A stretch of 64,000 nt of DNA from Neobacillus sp. YX16. GTDB lineage: Bacteria > Bacillota > Bacilli > Bacillales > Cytobacillaceae. Position numbers and translations under genes: made by a program. The notes under the pieces were generated by a model that worked only from the letters and a program-made list of their open reading frames with translations, was not told the origin of the DNA and did not search any database. Shown here in pieces: positions 53,783 to 63,600 of this stretch; the first letter of the stretch is position 1; every line of letters starts with the position of its first letter. The stretch covers positions 4,354,001 through 4,418,000 of the forward strand of contig NZ_CP126115.1 of the NCBI RefSeq assembly GCF_030123505.1. The letters run 5' to 3'.

Positions 53783-54495
53783 TCATTAACTACCTCAAAT
53801 TTGTAGCCTACTCCCCAAACGGTAACAATCATTCTTGCTGCCTGCTCGGAGACTTTATTTAATTTTTCACGAAGACGCTTAACGTGTGTGTCCACCGTAC
53901 GCAAATCTCCAAAAAATTCATAATGCCATACTTCTTTCAGTAATTGCTCCCGGTCAAAAACCTTGTCAGGTGCTTTTGCAAGGAAATATAGTAATTCATA
54001 TTCTTTTGGAGTTAAACTTACTTCCTTACCGTCAGCCAAAACTCTATGTGCGTCATTGTCGATTGTTAAATGTGGGAACACAATAACATCCTTCGTTGTT
54101 GTATCTGTTTGTAGATAACTAGTTTGAGATGACCTTCTTAATAGAGCCTTAACCCGTAATACTACTTCTCTTGGGCTGAATGGTTTTACAATATAGTCGT
54201 CTGTACCCACTTCAAATCCCTGTACACGGTTAACCTCTTCACCTTTAGCTGTCAACATAATAACAGGCGTAGCCTTCTTTTCTCTTAATTCACGGCAAAC
54301 CTCTAACCCGTCCTTGCCAGGCATCATTAAATCTAAAAGAATGACATCATAATCATTTGCGATTGCCTTCGTTAACGCTTCGTTACCATCCTCTGCTTCA
54401 TCAATTGTATATTCCTCACGCTCTAAATACATCTTTAATAATCGACGAATTCTTTCTTCATCATCTACCACTAAAATCTTTACTTCTTTATCCAT
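53779..54495 (-). CDS. resD: Response regulator ResD
   Basis: A 238-residue OmpR-family regulator: receiver domain with D11/D12 and phospho-acceptor D55 (VILLDLMMPG), and a C-terminal winged helix (about 135-235, LTPKEYELLYFLA, RTVDTHVKRLREKL). It activates resABC, qcr, cta and anaerobic respiration genes in B. subtilis. ATG at 54495 is used: GGGGGG precedes it, while the ATG at 54510 lies across that site. About 170 bases and a terminator separate it from resC, so it has its own promoter. Confidence 0.97.
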   Translation of the reverse strand: MDKEVKILVVDDEERIRRLLKMYLEREEYTIDEAEDGNEALTKAIANDYDVILLDLMMPGKDGLEVCRELREKKATPVIMLTAKGEEVNRVQGFEVGTDDYIVKPFSPREVVLRVKALLRRSSQTSYLQTDTTTKDVIVFPHLTIDNDAHRVLADGKEVSLTPKEYELLYFLAKAPDKVFDREQLLKEVWHYEFFGDLRTVDTHVKRLREKLNKVSEQAARMIVTVWGVGYKFEVVNE

Positions 54496-54619
54496 TAATA
54501 ATCCCCCCATGCTGTTATTTTACAAAATGTGATAATTATTATCTATAATTTACCGTAATTGTCTTTACAAAAGTGTCGAATTTTTGACAAAAGACCTTTT
54601 TCCTATATAAATATTTGCA

Positions 54620-54656
54620 AAATAGCCTTTACTTGGAAAAAGTAAAGGCTATTGGC
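54620..54656 (-). terminator. Terminator between resC and resD
   Basis: Perfect 12-bp stem ATAGCCTTTACT / AGTAAAGGCTAT with a 7-base loop, then a short T tract on the minus strand. It may be partial, allowing some read-through into resDE. Confidence 0.78.
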
Positions 54657-54666
54657 TAATAAATTA

Positions 54667-55851
54667 TTATCCAGCGTAGGAATGAAGTCCTGCAATAACT
54701 AGGTTTACAGCGACCAAATTAAACATAATTATGACAAAACCAATAACGGCGAGCCAGGCTGATTTCTCACCATGCCATCCCTTTGAAAGACGAAGGTGTA
54801 AGAAGGCTGCGTAGAATAACCATGTTACCAGTGCCCAAACCTCTTTAGGATCCCAGCCCCAGAATCTTGTCCAGGCAATTTGTGCCCAAATCATCGCAAA
54901 AATCAAAGCACCTAAGGTAAAAACAGGGAACCCGATTAAAACTGATCGATAGCTTATTTCATCTACAAAATCCAAATTGATGTTTTTAACTAAAGGCTTC
55001 AATGCGGCGGAAATACGTTTTCTTAAAATTAATCTAATTAACCCATAAAGGATAAACCCGCCAATAAACGACCAAATAACAGAATTCATTTTCTTCGCAT
55101 TTATCAATGCAGGCATTTCTACAAGTGGTTCAAATTTTCCACTGGTTAGGAGTTCACCCTCATGAGGACCAGTAATCGCTGGCATGGTATACTCAATTTT
55201 TGCCTCACTGCCACTCTTATCAATCCAATTAAATTCTGCTTTATAATCCATAGCAGAGAATAAACTGGATACAAGAACAAATCCCAATGTTGTTACTAAC
55301 CCAAACATTACGGCTTCAAGCCAAAAGGTTCTCTTCGAAGCTTTAGATTGATCAATTACCTTGACCAGATATATCAATCCGGCAGCAAAGCTTATTGCTA
55401 AAATGGCTTCACCTAAAGCAGCAGTCGTGACATGAATATGAAGCCAGTCACTTTGCAATGCTGGTATTAATGGTGAGATATCCCTAGGAAACATGCTTGC
55501 ATAGGCGATAACAAGAATTGCAACAGGCATGGTGAACAATCCAAGAAGCGGTGTTCGATAAATAAAATAAATAACGATGAATGCTCCCACAAGACACATT
55601 CCAAAAAAGGTTGTAAATTCAAATAAATTACTAACAGGTGCATGTCCTGCTGCAATCCACCTAGTAATAAAGTAACCAACCTGAGAAGCAAAGCCAACAA
55701 TTGTTACCACGACGGCAATTTTCCCCCATCGATTCGTATCTTTCTTTTCTCCGATATCCTTCTTGGCCTTAATGGCCCCGCCAAAGAAGAGGGTCGCTAC
55801 TAAATAAAGGATAAATGCAATATAAAGTAAATTACTACTTAATGTTACCAA
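54667..55851 (-). CDS. resC: Cytochrome c maturation protein ResC (CcsA)
   Basis: A 394-residue membrane protein with about eight helices and the haem-handling tryptophan-rich motif [14 protein letters not shown] (about 330-343). With ResB it moves haem across the membrane and attaches it to apocytochromes such as QcrC. The start is TTG (55851) with AAGGAGGGTG upstream. About 30 bases follow the resB stop. The loop around 210-260 is on the outer face. Confidence 0.95.
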   Translation of the reverse strand: MVTLSSNLLYIAFILYLVATLFFGGAIKAKKDIGEKKDTNRWGKIAVVVTIVGFASQVGYFITRWIAAGHAPVSNLFEFTTFFGMCLVGAFIVIYFIYRTPLLGLFTMPVAILVIAYASMFPRDISPLIPALQSDWLHIHVTTAALGEAILAISFAAGLIYLVKVIDQSKASKRTFWLEAVMFGLVTTLGFVLVSSLFSAMDYKAEFNWIDKSGSEAKIEYTMPAITGPHEGELLTSGKFEPLVEMPALINAKKMNSVIWSFIGGFILYGLIRLILRKRISAALKPLVKNINLDFVDEISYRSVLIGFPVFTLGALIFAMIWAQIAWTRFWGWDPKEVWALVTWLFYAAFLHLRLSKGWHGEKSAWLAVIGFVIIMFNLVAVNLVIAGLHSYAG

Positions 55852-55881
55852 CTAGACACCCTCCTTATCATTTCTTTCCTT

Positions 55882-57483
55882 TTAAATTTGATCATCAGGA
55901 ATAATTAGTTTCGTTTCCAAAAGTGTCGACTCAATTTCTCTTTTTAAACCGTACCAGTTCTTATTAGTATGTGCGGCGATCCAAATTTCCCCATTTTTGT
56001 TTTGTACCCATATTCTGCGATGATTCCAATAGGCACCTTGGATTACACCAATCATAAATAGAATTCCACCCAAAATAATAATCCATATCGTTAAATCTTT
56101 ACGAACGGTTAAGGCAGTAACATTTTTAGTTTCAATTCCTTTGAACGCCATTTTGTATTGGTTATCCCCTAATGGCTCAATGGTTTGCTGTATTGCAACA
56201 AAACTCGTTTCCCCTTTTGGGACTTCTGGTGATATCATTTTGAATACAAAAGCAGGATTATTAGGTATCCTGGACTTTGTTGTCGGTTCCCCGTTTTCAG
56301 CAAATTCAAAATCTGGAAAGAAACTCAAAACTTCAACAGCATATCCATTTCCAAGGTCATATTTTGACTTTGGGTCATAGAGATTTACTTTTATGTCACC
56401 AAACGTTTTGCCGGTATCTTTATTTGTTAAAGAGAACGACATTGTATTTAATTCATCAAGCTTGTAATCTACTTGATATAAAGCAAACCTTTCAAATTTC
56501 AAAGGCTGATTCACTCTAATTTTGTGTTCTTTCACTTTTTCTAATTCAGGCTTTTCCCCTGGAATTGCTGGTCCTACTCTTTTATAAAGTACGGCATTTG
56601 TCTGATAATTTTTAACAACCATCCCAGCGCGGTCAATCGCTGCTTCAAAGGTTTTATCCTTTTCTTTATCGTAATTTTCAAGAATAAACTGCTCGTTTTT
56701 CACATAATATTGTCCATCTGTCTCAGGGACAATCTTTGTTTCACCTTCACGCAGCCATAAGACACTATCAATATACATCCCTGGAACAAATCGCAGCATG
56801 CCGCCAATTAAGAAGATGATTAATCCTACATGGTTCACATATGGACCCCAGCGCGAAAAACGATTTTTTTCTGCGAGCAAATCTCCGTTTTCTTCCCGTA
56901 CATGATATCGTTTAGCCATTAAGCGTTGCTTAACGACTGCTATGTCATCTTGATCCCCATTCTCGCTTATGCCAAACAGACGCTGACGTTTTAAAAATCC
57001 TTCATGTCTTGTTACTCTTTGAGCCTTTAATGCCTTATACAATGGGACAACCCTATCAAGACTACAAATAACAAGGGAAATTCCTATCATCGCGATTAAT
57101 ATTAAATACCACCATGAACTATACAAATTATTAAAGTCTAGTTCATAGTATAATTTTCCAAACCAGCCATACTGGTCCTCATAATATTCCTCTGCTGGCA
57201 TTGTAGGGGGTATGTACATTTCCTGTGGAAGAATCGTCCCTGCTGCAGAAGCAACTAGCGTGATGACGATAAGCCATACACCTACCTTGACGGAAGAAAA
57301 GAAGTTCCATATTTTATCAACTATGGTCTTATTATATGTTTGTGAGCGGCGGGCACTGCCTTCATAGCGCATATCCAGCAATGATTTATCTGTTGATTGT
57401 TCATCTAGAACTTTTCCGCATGCCTCACACAATACGGTTCCGTGTGGATTAACATGTCCGCATTCACATTTAACATCTTTCAT
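55882..57483 (-). CDS. resB: Cytochrome c maturation protein ResB
   Basis: A 533-residue membrane protein with an N-terminal zinc-ribbon-like CxC...CxxC (C6, C8, C19, C22), three helices near 68-86, 127-143 and 218-233, a large outer domain and a final helix (about 470-490). It forms the System II haem delivery complex with ResC. It lies between resA and resC as in B. subtilis. The zinc ribbon is an N-terminal addition found in Bacillus members. Confidence 0.95.
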   Translation of the reverse strand: MKDVKCECGHVNPHGTVLCEACGKVLDEQSTDKSLLDMRYEGSARRSQTYNKTIVDKIWNFFSSVKVGVWLIVITLVASAAGTILPQEMYIPPTMPAEEYYEDQYGWFGKLYYELDFNNLYSSWWYLILIAMIGISLVICSLDRVVPLYKALKAQRVTRHEGFLKRQRLFGISENGDQDDIAVVKQRLMAKRYHVREENGDLLAEKNRFSRWGPYVNHVGLIIFLIGGMLRFVPGMYIDSVLWLREGETKIVPETDGQYYVKNEQFILENYDKEKDKTFEAAIDRAGMVVKNYQTNAVLYKRVGPAIPGEKPELEKVKEHKIRVNQPLKFERFALYQVDYKLDELNTMSFSLTNKDTGKTFGDIKVNLYDPKSKYDLGNGYAVEVLSFFPDFEFAENGEPTTKSRIPNNPAFVFKMISPEVPKGETSFVAIQQTIEPLGDNQYKMAFKGIETKNVTALTVRKDLTIWIIILGGILFMIGVIQGAYWNHRRIWVQNKNGEIWIAAHTNKNWYGLKREIESTLLETKLIIPDDQI

Positions 57484-57506
57484 TGCAAAAAACTCCCTAC
57501 AACCTC

Positions 57507-58031
57507 TTAAGGTTTAATTTTCTCCATAAACTCCCTAACCATTGCTTCCGTTAACGTTCCTGTATGATATTTAACCACTTTCCCATCTTTGTCGATTAAG
57601 AATGTTGCTGGAAGCGGGTTAATTCCATATGCGGCTTGAACCTGTCCGTCTTTATCAATAACATTAGGAAAATCAAGCTTTTTCCGTTCTATAAAATGAT
57701 TAACGGCTAATTCTGATTCGCTAACATTAACAGCCAGCACTTGTACACCTTTATCCTTATAATGATTATATTGATTATTTATATAAGGCATTTCTGCTTC
57801 ACATGGCTTACACCAGGTTCCCCAAAAATTTAAAAATACTCCCTGTCCTTTATAGTCAGAAAGCTTATGCTTTTCACCTTCCATATCAACCAACACAAAA
57901 TCAGGAGCTTGTTTACCAACTTCGACCTTCATTCTATTGTCTTTTGTCAGGTTGGCATAAAGAGTGTAGGCAACGGCAGCAGCTAAAATGAACAAAATCA
58001 CAGTTCTCATTATTAATCGCCGTTTTTTCAT
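57507..58031 (-). CDS. resA: Membrane-anchored thiol-disulfide oxidoreductase ResA
   Basis: A 174-residue thioredoxin-fold protein with an N-terminal anchor (about 8-26) and the active site CKPC (74-77). It keeps apocytochrome c cysteines reduced outside the cell before haem attachment. The E of the B. subtilis CEPC is K here, while the catalytic residues and the GTWC context are conserved. The start ATG at 58031 follows GGAGGGAGAA. First gene of resABC; rluB ends about 105 bases upstream. Confidence 0.96.
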   Translation of the reverse strand: MKKRRLIMRTVILFILAAAVAYTLYANLTKDNRMKVEVGKQAPDFVLVDMEGEKHKLSDYKGQGVFLNFWGTWCKPCEAEMPYINNQYNHYKDKGVQVLAVNVSESELAVNHFIERKKLDFPNVIDKDGQVQAAYGINPLPATFLIDKDGKVVKYHTGTLTEAMVREFMEKIKP

Positions 58032-58136
58032 AATTCTCCCTCCCTGAAAGTCACAATTAAGAGACACAGTTTGTATAGATTATATCATTTTACACTGTGT
58101 CTATAGTAAATTCTCCCTACTGAATTTGTGACATCT

Positions 58137-58874
58137 TTATGAATTTTTTTTAGTAGACTCCAAAGATTGTCCTCTTAATAACTTCACTTCATGGTGTGTC
58201 AATTCTCTAGCATCCCCAGCTGATAATCCATGTAAAGTTAAAAAGCCATAACGTTCACGTTTTAATTTTAAAACGTCATGTCCAATTGCTTCAAACATTC
58301 TCCGAACTTGGCGATTACGTCCTTCATGGATGATTATTTCAATGATAGAAGTTTGCTTTTGCTTATCTGCTGACAGCATTTTGACTTTAGCCGGAGCCGT
58401 TTTTCCATCTTCAAGATGAATTCCCTTTTCTAACTTTCTAAGATTCTCCTTTGATGGAATACCTTTCGTTTTAACGACATACGCTTTTTCAATCTCATTA
58501 CGAGGGTGCATTAGTAAATTTGCAAACTCCCCATCATTAGTCAGGAGCAATAATCCGGAAGTATCATAATCTAAACGTCCCACCGGGAAAATTCTTTCTT
58601 GTTGATAAGGAAAGAAATCCGTTACTACTTTTCTTCCTTTATCATCACTTACACTCGAAATAACACCGCGCGGTTTATATAAAAGAAAATAAACGGGTTC
58701 CTCCTTTTCAATCTGGACTCCATTGACTTCAACCTTGTCTGATGGTGTAACTTTTACACCTAGCTCTGTCACTACTTTCCCATTGACCTTTACTTTTCCT
58801 TCTTTAATTAATTCTTCAGATTTTCTTCTTGAAGCTATCCCTGCTCGAGCAATTACCTTTTGCAATCTTTCCAA
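58137..58874 (-). CDS. rluB: 23S rRNA pseudouridine synthase RluB
   Basis: A 245-residue enzyme: S4 RNA-binding domain (about 1-60, MERLQKVIARAGIASRRKSEELI read in two parts) and the catalytic domain with aspartate in GRLDYDTSGLLLLTNDG and the EGRNRQVRRMFEAIGH motif. It makes pseudouridine at a conserved site of helix 93/ 2605-type position in E. coli terms. The start is TTG (58874) with GAGGTGGAT upstream; longer in-frame extension to 58946 is not family-like. Matches B. subtilis YpuL, upstream of resA. Confidence 0.95.
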   Translation of the reverse strand: MERLQKVIARAGIASRRKSEELIKEGKVKVNGKVVTELGVKVTPSDKVEVNGVQIEKEEPVYFLLYKPRGVISSVSDDKGRKVVTDFFPYQQERIFPVGRLDYDTSGLLLLTNDGEFANLLMHPRNEIEKAYVVKTKGIPSKENLRKLEKGIHLEDGKTAPAKVKMLSADKQKQTSIIEIIIHEGRNRQVRRMFEAIGHDVLKLKRERYGFLTLHGLSAGDARELTHHEVKLLRGQSLESTKKNS

Positions 58875-59024
58875 TATGATCCACCTCAGCTGTTTACCTT
58901 TATTTTGAATACTGGGTGCTGGGCACCACAGTTTTTTAGGAAACAAATTTGTTATTCTTCCCTAATGAATTATGACACAAAATTGCCCTTTTTCAAAGTA
59001 ACGGCTTTTTTAATGGATGAAATA

Positions 59025-59078
59025 CAAAAAAGCAGGCTCCTTTTAATGTTTAACACACTTAGGAGCCTGCTTATTTTT
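59025..59078 (-). terminator. Terminator of the dacB-spmA-spmB operon
   Basis: On the minus strand AAGCAGGCTCCT ... AGGAGCCTGCTT followed by TTTTG, a long stem with a 16-base loop, past the spmB stop. Confidence 0.87.
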
Positions 59079-59103
59079 TATGACCCTGCTCTTTCCCATC
59101 AGT

Positions 59104-59640
59104 TTACTGTGCACCGAATACTAGTACCACTACGACAATTGCTGCAATAATTCCTACTACATCTGCTAGAAGGCCAACCTTTAGGGCATCGCCCATTTTT
59201 TTGATCCCGACAGCTCCGAAATAAACGGTTAACACGTAAAAAGTCGTATCTGTACTTCCCTGCAGAACAGAAGCTAGTCTGCCAATAAAAGAATCTGGAC
59301 CGTAAACAGCGATTAGGTCACTTGTCATACCAAGTGCAGCTGTTCCAGAAATTGGCCTAATGATAATGAGGGGAATAATTTCTGCCGGGACTCCGATTGC
59401 TTCCATTGCTGGTCTAATCCAATTCATTAATGCTTCTAAAGCTCCTGAGGCCCGAAAGACAGAAATCGCTACAAGCATGCCTACAAGGAACGGAATAATG
59501 GAGACGGCAATTTTGATTCCTTCTTTTCCTCCTTCTACAAAGCTTTCATAAGTTGGAACTTGTTTTATGGTTCCATAAAGGAGGATAAAACCTATTAAGA
59601 CAGGAATAAAACCTAGGGAAATAAGTGAAAGAAATTCCAT
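59104..59640 (-). CDS. spmB: Spore maturation protein SpmB
   Basis: A 178-residue membrane protein of the nucleoside-recognition (Gate) family with about five helices. Segments IPFLVGMLVAISVFRASG and IIRPISGTAALGMTSDLI are typical. With SpmA it is needed for spore core dehydration and heat resistance. It follows spmA by 7 bases; the operon order is dacB-spmA-spmB. Confidence 0.95.
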   Translation of the reverse strand: MEFLSLISLGFIPVLIGFILLYGTIKQVPTYESFVEGGKEGIKIAVSIIPFLVGMLVAISVFRASGALEALMNWIRPAMEAIGVPAEIIPLIIIRPISGTAALGMTSDLIAVYGPDSFIGRLASVLQGSTDTTFYVLTVYFGAVGIKKMGDALKVGLLADVVGIIAAIVVVVLVFGAQ

Positions 59641-59647
59641 ATGGCAT

Positions 59648-60235
59648 TCATCCTTTACGACTTCGTCGATTATAAAAATAACGATCTATCATAACTGCTC
59701 CAAGCATTGAGATGATGGTGGCAATTAAGGTTGGTACAACAATTTCAGTCGGAGAGGCAGAATTGTAGTTCATCCTGATTGCAATGACTGTTGTAGGAAT
59801 GATGGTAATGCTTGCAGTATTTATTGCTAAAAAGGTGACCATAGACCTGCTGGCTGAATTCTTGCCGCCATTTAATTGTTTTAATTCCTCCATCGCTTTG
59901 ATTCCAAGCGGTGTAGCAGCATTACCTAACCCAAACATGTTCGCAATCATATTAGACAATATATACCCCATGGCAGGGTGATTGGTTGGCACATCAGGAA
60001 ATATTCTTTTAACGAACGGGCGAAATAACTTAGACAACAAATCTAGTAATCCCGATTCTTGTGCAATCCGCATCATCCCTAACCAAAATACAAGAATGCT
60101 GATTAACCCAATACAGAGTGTCACAGCTTCCTTTGCCCCATCAAATATTGCCTTATTTACTTCTGCCATTGTTCCGTTTATCATGGCAAATACAAAGCCA
60201 ACAATTGTCATAAATACCCAAATGTAATTAACCAT
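59648..60235 (-). CDS. spmA: Spore maturation protein SpmA
   Basis: A 195-residue membrane protein of the same Gate family, with landmarks FWLGMMRIAQESGLLD and NMFGLGNAATPLGIKAMEEL. It acts with SpmB in core dehydration during sporulation. Its ATG overlaps the dacB stop by 8 bases, indicating translational coupling in the dacB-spmAB operon. Confidence 0.95.
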   Translation of the reverse strand: MVNYIWVFMTIVGFVFAMINGTMAEVNKAIFDGAKEAVTLCIGLISILVFWLGMMRIAQESGLLDLLSKLFRPFVKRIFPDVPTNHPAMGYILSNMIANMFGLGNAATPLGIKAMEELKQLNGGKNSASRSMVTFLAINTASITIIPTTVIAIRMNYNSASPTEIVVPTLIATIISMLGAVMIDRYFYNRRSRKG

Positions 60236-61373
60236 TTAATTTCACGCCAATTACTGATAGAAATAAATCTTTTAAGGAATCGAATAGACCCTTTTTCTTC
60301 TCAGGACCACTTTGATAATAAATAGGTGTTTCTTTGACCACTTTGCCATCAAGGAAAACTTGGGCTTTACCAACTGCTTCTCCGTTATGATTTGATTCGT
60401 CCCAGTCTTCTCCCGGCTTATTTAATTTATACTTTATGGAGAACATGTCCATTTCCTCTTCTGTTGCAGGATAAACAATCGACTTTTTTACATATAGATG
60501 TTTTTGATAATATTTATTCGTTTTAATATCTATTTTTCCTTTTGTTAACACTTCTGCCATATCATAGGTTTTAAAGCTATTTTCATACATGGCTATGTGA
60601 TCATTCCAATCATCTGAAGCGTTCAAGGTAACAGCTATTAACCTCATTTCCCCTTTTGCTGCGGTTGTAACAAGTGTCCTTTTCGCACGCTTTGTATAAC
60701 CGGTTTTTCCGCCTGTCGTATATTTATATTTTGTAAGTAAGCGGTTTTTATTTTTCCACTCGCGATCCCAATTTTCAGTTGGATTGGGCGCTTTGTAATT
60801 CTTTGTTCCAGCTATTTTTTGGTATTTTTTGTTATGCATTGCATACCGAGTCAATAGTGCCATGTCATAGGCAGTGGAATAGTGGTCTTCATGATCGTCT
60901 AAACCATGTGGATTGGAAAAATGAGTATTCAACATGCCGATTTCTTTGGCTTTTTGATTCATCAAATAAACAAACCCATCTAAACTTCCTCCTACATGTT
61001 CAGCAATGGCAACCGCAGTGTCATTGCCAGACCTAAGCATCAGACCATATACTAAATGCTCAAGCTTAATCTTTTCCCCAGGCTTTAAGTACACAGACGA
61101 CCCCTCGGCTCGGGTAGCTTGTTCACTTACTTTCACTATTTCATTCATTTTTCCCGATTCAATAGCAAGAATCGCCGTCATAATTTTCGTAATACTAGCG
61201 ATTCTCCTCTTTGTGTGGGCATCTTTCTCAAATAGGACACGCCCTGATTCTTGCTCCATTAGTACTGCACCTCGTGCACTTACGGAAACGGAAGCATCCA
61301 CCTTTTGAGGAATGTTTGCAATGAATAGCGAGACCATGAGGGCAAAAATGACTAGCTTCCAAATCATTCTCAT
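60228..61373 (-). CDS. dacB: Sporulation D-alanyl-D-alanine carboxypeptidase DacB (PBP5*)
   Basis: A 381-residue penicillin-binding carboxypeptidase with a signal peptide (about 1-27) and the three active-site motifs: SITK (60-63), SGN (in LRSGNDTAV) and KTG (in GGKTGYTKRAKR). It trims stem peptides in the spore cortex, lowering cross-linking. First gene of dacB-spmA-spmB. A C-terminal basic region (from about 360) may contact the membrane. Confidence 0.96.
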   Translation of the reverse strand: MRMIWKLVIFALMVSLFIANIPQKVDASVSVSARGAVLMEQESGRVLFEKDAHTKRRIASITKIMTAILAIESGKMNEIVKVSEQATRAEGSSVYLKPGEKIKLEHLVYGLMLRSGNDTAVAIAEHVGGSLDGFVYLMNQKAKEIGMLNTHFSNPHGLDDHEDHYSTAYDMALLTRYAMHNKKYQKIAGTKNYKAPNPTENWDREWKNKNRLLTKYKYTTGGKTGYTKRAKRTLVTTAAKGEMRLIAVTLNASDDWNDHIAMYENSFKTYDMAEVLTKGKIDIKTNKYYQKHLYVKKSIVYPATEEEMDMFSIKYKLNKPGEDWDESNHNGEAVGKAQVFLDGKVVKETPIYYQSGPEKKKGLFDSLKDLFLSVIGVKLNG

Positions 61374-61474
61374 AAGTTTACCTCGTCCCCTTCGTTAACA
61401 TTTCTAGCATCAATACTAGCTTTCTAAAATTTTATGCAGGACAAGGCTTGATATGACAATTTGTCCTGAAAAAT

Positions 61475-61506
61475 GAAAAAGACAATCGACTATTCGCCGA
61501 TTGCCC
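61475..61506 (-). terminator. Terminator of the superoxide dismutase gene
   Basis: On the minus strand GGCAATCG-GCGAATAGT-CGATTGTC followed by TTTTTC. Confidence 0.8.
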
Positions 61507-61511
61507 TACAA

Positions 61512-62402
61512 TTAAAATGCTGGCCATTTTATTTCAGAGGCTTTATCAAACCTCATTTCAACATCATTCCAATTAACCAGATTCCACCAATTGTCAACGT
61601 ATTCAGCCCTCTTGTTCTTATACTGCAAGTAATAAGCATGCTCCCAAACATCCAGAACGAGCAGTGGAATGGTGTCCCATTGCGTTAGCAGCATATGTCG
61701 TTCTGATTGTAAAATCTCAAGATGCCTTGCCCGTGGTGACCATACAAGAATAGCCCACCCCACACCTTCAACCTGTTTTGCTGCTTCAGAGAACTGTTTT
61801 TTAAATTTATCAAAACTGCCAAAATAATTTTCAATTTCCCTTTTGAGGAGTCCTTGAGGGCTTCCCCCTCCTTTAGGTATCATGTTCTTCCAGAAAATCG
61901 TATGCAGATAATGTCCAGAGCCATGAAACGCTAATTCTCTAGACCAATGTTTGATTAGTGAAAAATCATTGTTATCTCTAGCTTTCTTTAAGTTCATCTC
62001 CGCTTTGTTTAATCCATCTACATATGATCGATGGTGCTTATCATGGTGCAGTCTCATGATTTCTTCCAAGATATAGGGTTCCAGCGCATTGTAGGCGTAA
62101 GGTAGCTCAGGGAGAGTATGACCTCCAGGCGGGACAGTTTTTTTCTCAACCCAGATACTCCCTACTCCTTGTTTACGAGAAAAATATTCTTCCATTTGTT
62201 CATGAATTTCCTCTGCTGATGCCTGTAGACTGAGCATTTCATTATCCGATAATGATTGTCCTGTATTTTCAATTAGCTCTGTAAACTGTTCCAACTGTTC
62301 CCATAACTCTAAATTATCTTTCACATCTTCTGTTTCTAAGAAACTTTTCATTTCTTCATTCCATTCAAATAATTCACGAACATACTGACTAAATCGATTC
62401 AT
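61512..62402 (-). CDS. Fe/Mn superoxide dismutase with N-terminal extension
   Basis: A 296-residue protein. Residues 1-88 form a charged helical extension; residues about 95-290 are an Fe/Mn superoxide dismutase with the four metal ligands H119, H167, D251 and H255 and the motifs LPYAYNALEPY and LDVWEHAYYLQY. The layout resembles the B. subtilis SodF group rather than SodA (about 200 residues). No signal peptide is seen. It lies between dacB and ypuI, where B. subtilis has no such gene. The role of the extension is unknown. Confidence 0.9.
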   Translation of the reverse strand: MNRFSQYVRELFEWNEEMKSFLETEDVKDNLELWEQLEQFTELIENTGQSLSDNEMLSLQASAEEIHEQMEEYFSRKQGVGSIWVEKKTVPPGGHTLPELPYAYNALEPYILEEIMRLHHDKHHRSYVDGLNKAEMNLKKARDNNDFSLIKHWSRELAFHGSGHYLHTIFWKNMIPKGGGSPQGLLKREIENYFGSFDKFKKQFSEAAKQVEGVGWAILVWSPRARHLEILQSERHMLLTQWDTIPLLVLDVWEHAYYLQYKNKRAEYVDNWWNLVNWNDVEMRFDKASEIKWPAF

Positions 62403-62495
62403 ATTATCCCACCCTTTATTTCGAATCTACCTAAAAGGTATGAAATATATCTGTGATTATGAACAATTATGCAAATGAGACGGACCTATAACACA

Positions 62496-62525
62496 GAAAA
62501 AACTGCCCTTGCAAAAGGACAGTAT
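62496..62525 (-). terminator. Terminator of ypuI
   Basis: On the minus strand ACTGTCCTT-TTGC-AAGGGCAGT followed by TTTTTT. Confidence 0.83.
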
Positions 62526-62536
62526 CAGATAATCAT

Positions 62537-63025
62537 TTATTTCGATTGTATCATTTTCGTACGGTAATCTGTTTCATAATATTCAAGTTCTTCTCTGACT
62601 CTTTGAAATTCTCCCTCGAGTCCTTTCACTAATTCTTGTACACTTTCAGGTACGCTTTTATAAAATTTAATTGAATTTCTTCCTGTATATGCGGAACGAC
62701 TATCCTCAAACCAAGCATCATTTTTTGGAGAAAAAAACTCTTCAATACATTGATGAAAAATTCGATAAAGGGTTTTTTCTGCTGTTGCTTTCTGGAACGG
62801 TTCACTTAGCAAAATAACTGAGCACGCATCCAAGCCTTCTTCACAATAAACAAGCAATTTTCTCAAGTTTGACAGGACTATTTTATAATAAACACAATCT
62901 CCGGATAACTGTTGCTCCATCTGCGAAATGGTTGTTTCATTTAAATAATTTTCTAGAGTACTAATCGTAGTAGTTAAAAACCCTCCTACATCTTTAAGCT
63001 GCGATTTAACCAATGAATTTCCCAT
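62537..63025 (-). CDS. ypuI: YpuI-like protein (DUF3907)
   Basis: A 162-residue cytoplasmic protein, mostly helical, with landmarks KDVGGFLTTTISTLENYL, CEEGLDACS and the YTGRNSIKF segment. This agrees with the DUF3907 family and with B. subtilis ypuI, which lies beside dacB. Function unknown. It begins about 30 bases after the following gene's stop, so the two are probably co-transcribed. Confidence 0.75.
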   Translation of the reverse strand: MGNSLVKSQLKDVGGFLTTTISTLENYLNETTISQMEQQLSGDCVYYKIVLSNLRKLLVYCEEGLDACSVILLSEPFQKATAEKTLYRIFHQCIEEFFSPKNDAWFEDSRSAYTGRNSIKFYKSVPESVQELVKGLEGEFQRVREELEYYETDYRTKMIQSK

Positions 63026-63057
63026 CGAAACACCCCTTTGAATTCTTTATTAAACAA

Positions 63058-63477
63058 CTATCTTGGCTGCTTAATGTAATCGAGCGGAGAACGCAGCTCG
63101 AATTTATTCGTTTGCTTAACAGCAAGTACAATTTCAGGTAATTTTTCAAAGTCAATATCTTGAAAATATGAGGCAAATTCCTGTTTAGAATTAATGTATA
63201 AACGTTTACGATTGCGCAATCCTGGATTTTTGATTAAACACACTAAGGCAACAATGTCCTTAAATGTTACTTGAATATTGTCTTTCGTGATAATTGGATT
63301 TTGCTGATAAGGAGTGAATTCCGGGAAAAATTCTTCAAAGTATCTAACATACAATACATGCAGGGTCTTTTCCTCAGAATCCTCGATAAATGTAACTTCA
63401 CTTCTATTAAAGAAGTCTTCTGAAGTATTTGATTTTTCCTTTTCCAATTCGTATCCGATGCATTCTTTAATTAACAA
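63058..63477 (-). CDS. Hypothetical protein, unrecognised
   Basis: A 139-residue acidic soluble protein without signal, membrane helix or motif I recognise. It has a strand-rich centre (EKTLHVLYVRYFEEFFPEF) and a positively charged stretch (NPGLRNRKRLYINSKQEF). It lies directly upstream of ypuI on the same strand with a 32-base gap, so a shared transcript is likely. In B. subtilis the scp genes come next to ypuI; here this gene and a long repeat occupy the space. Confidence 0.6.
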   Translation of the reverse strand: MLIKECIGYELEKEKSNTSEDFFNRSEVTFIEDSEEKTLHVLYVRYFEEFFPEFTPYQQNPIITKDNIQVTFKDIVALVCLIKNPGLRNRKRLYINSKQEFASYFQDIDFEKLPEIVLAVKQTNKFELRSPLDYIKQPR

Positions 63478-63600
63478 TTAAATCAATCCCCTTTGGTCAT
63501 TAACAATAAGTTGAATCTTCGGAATTTCATTTAAATCGTATTTCTATTTTAACACATCTAAAATGAATTGTTTTATTTTTAAGCGATTTTAAAATAGTCT

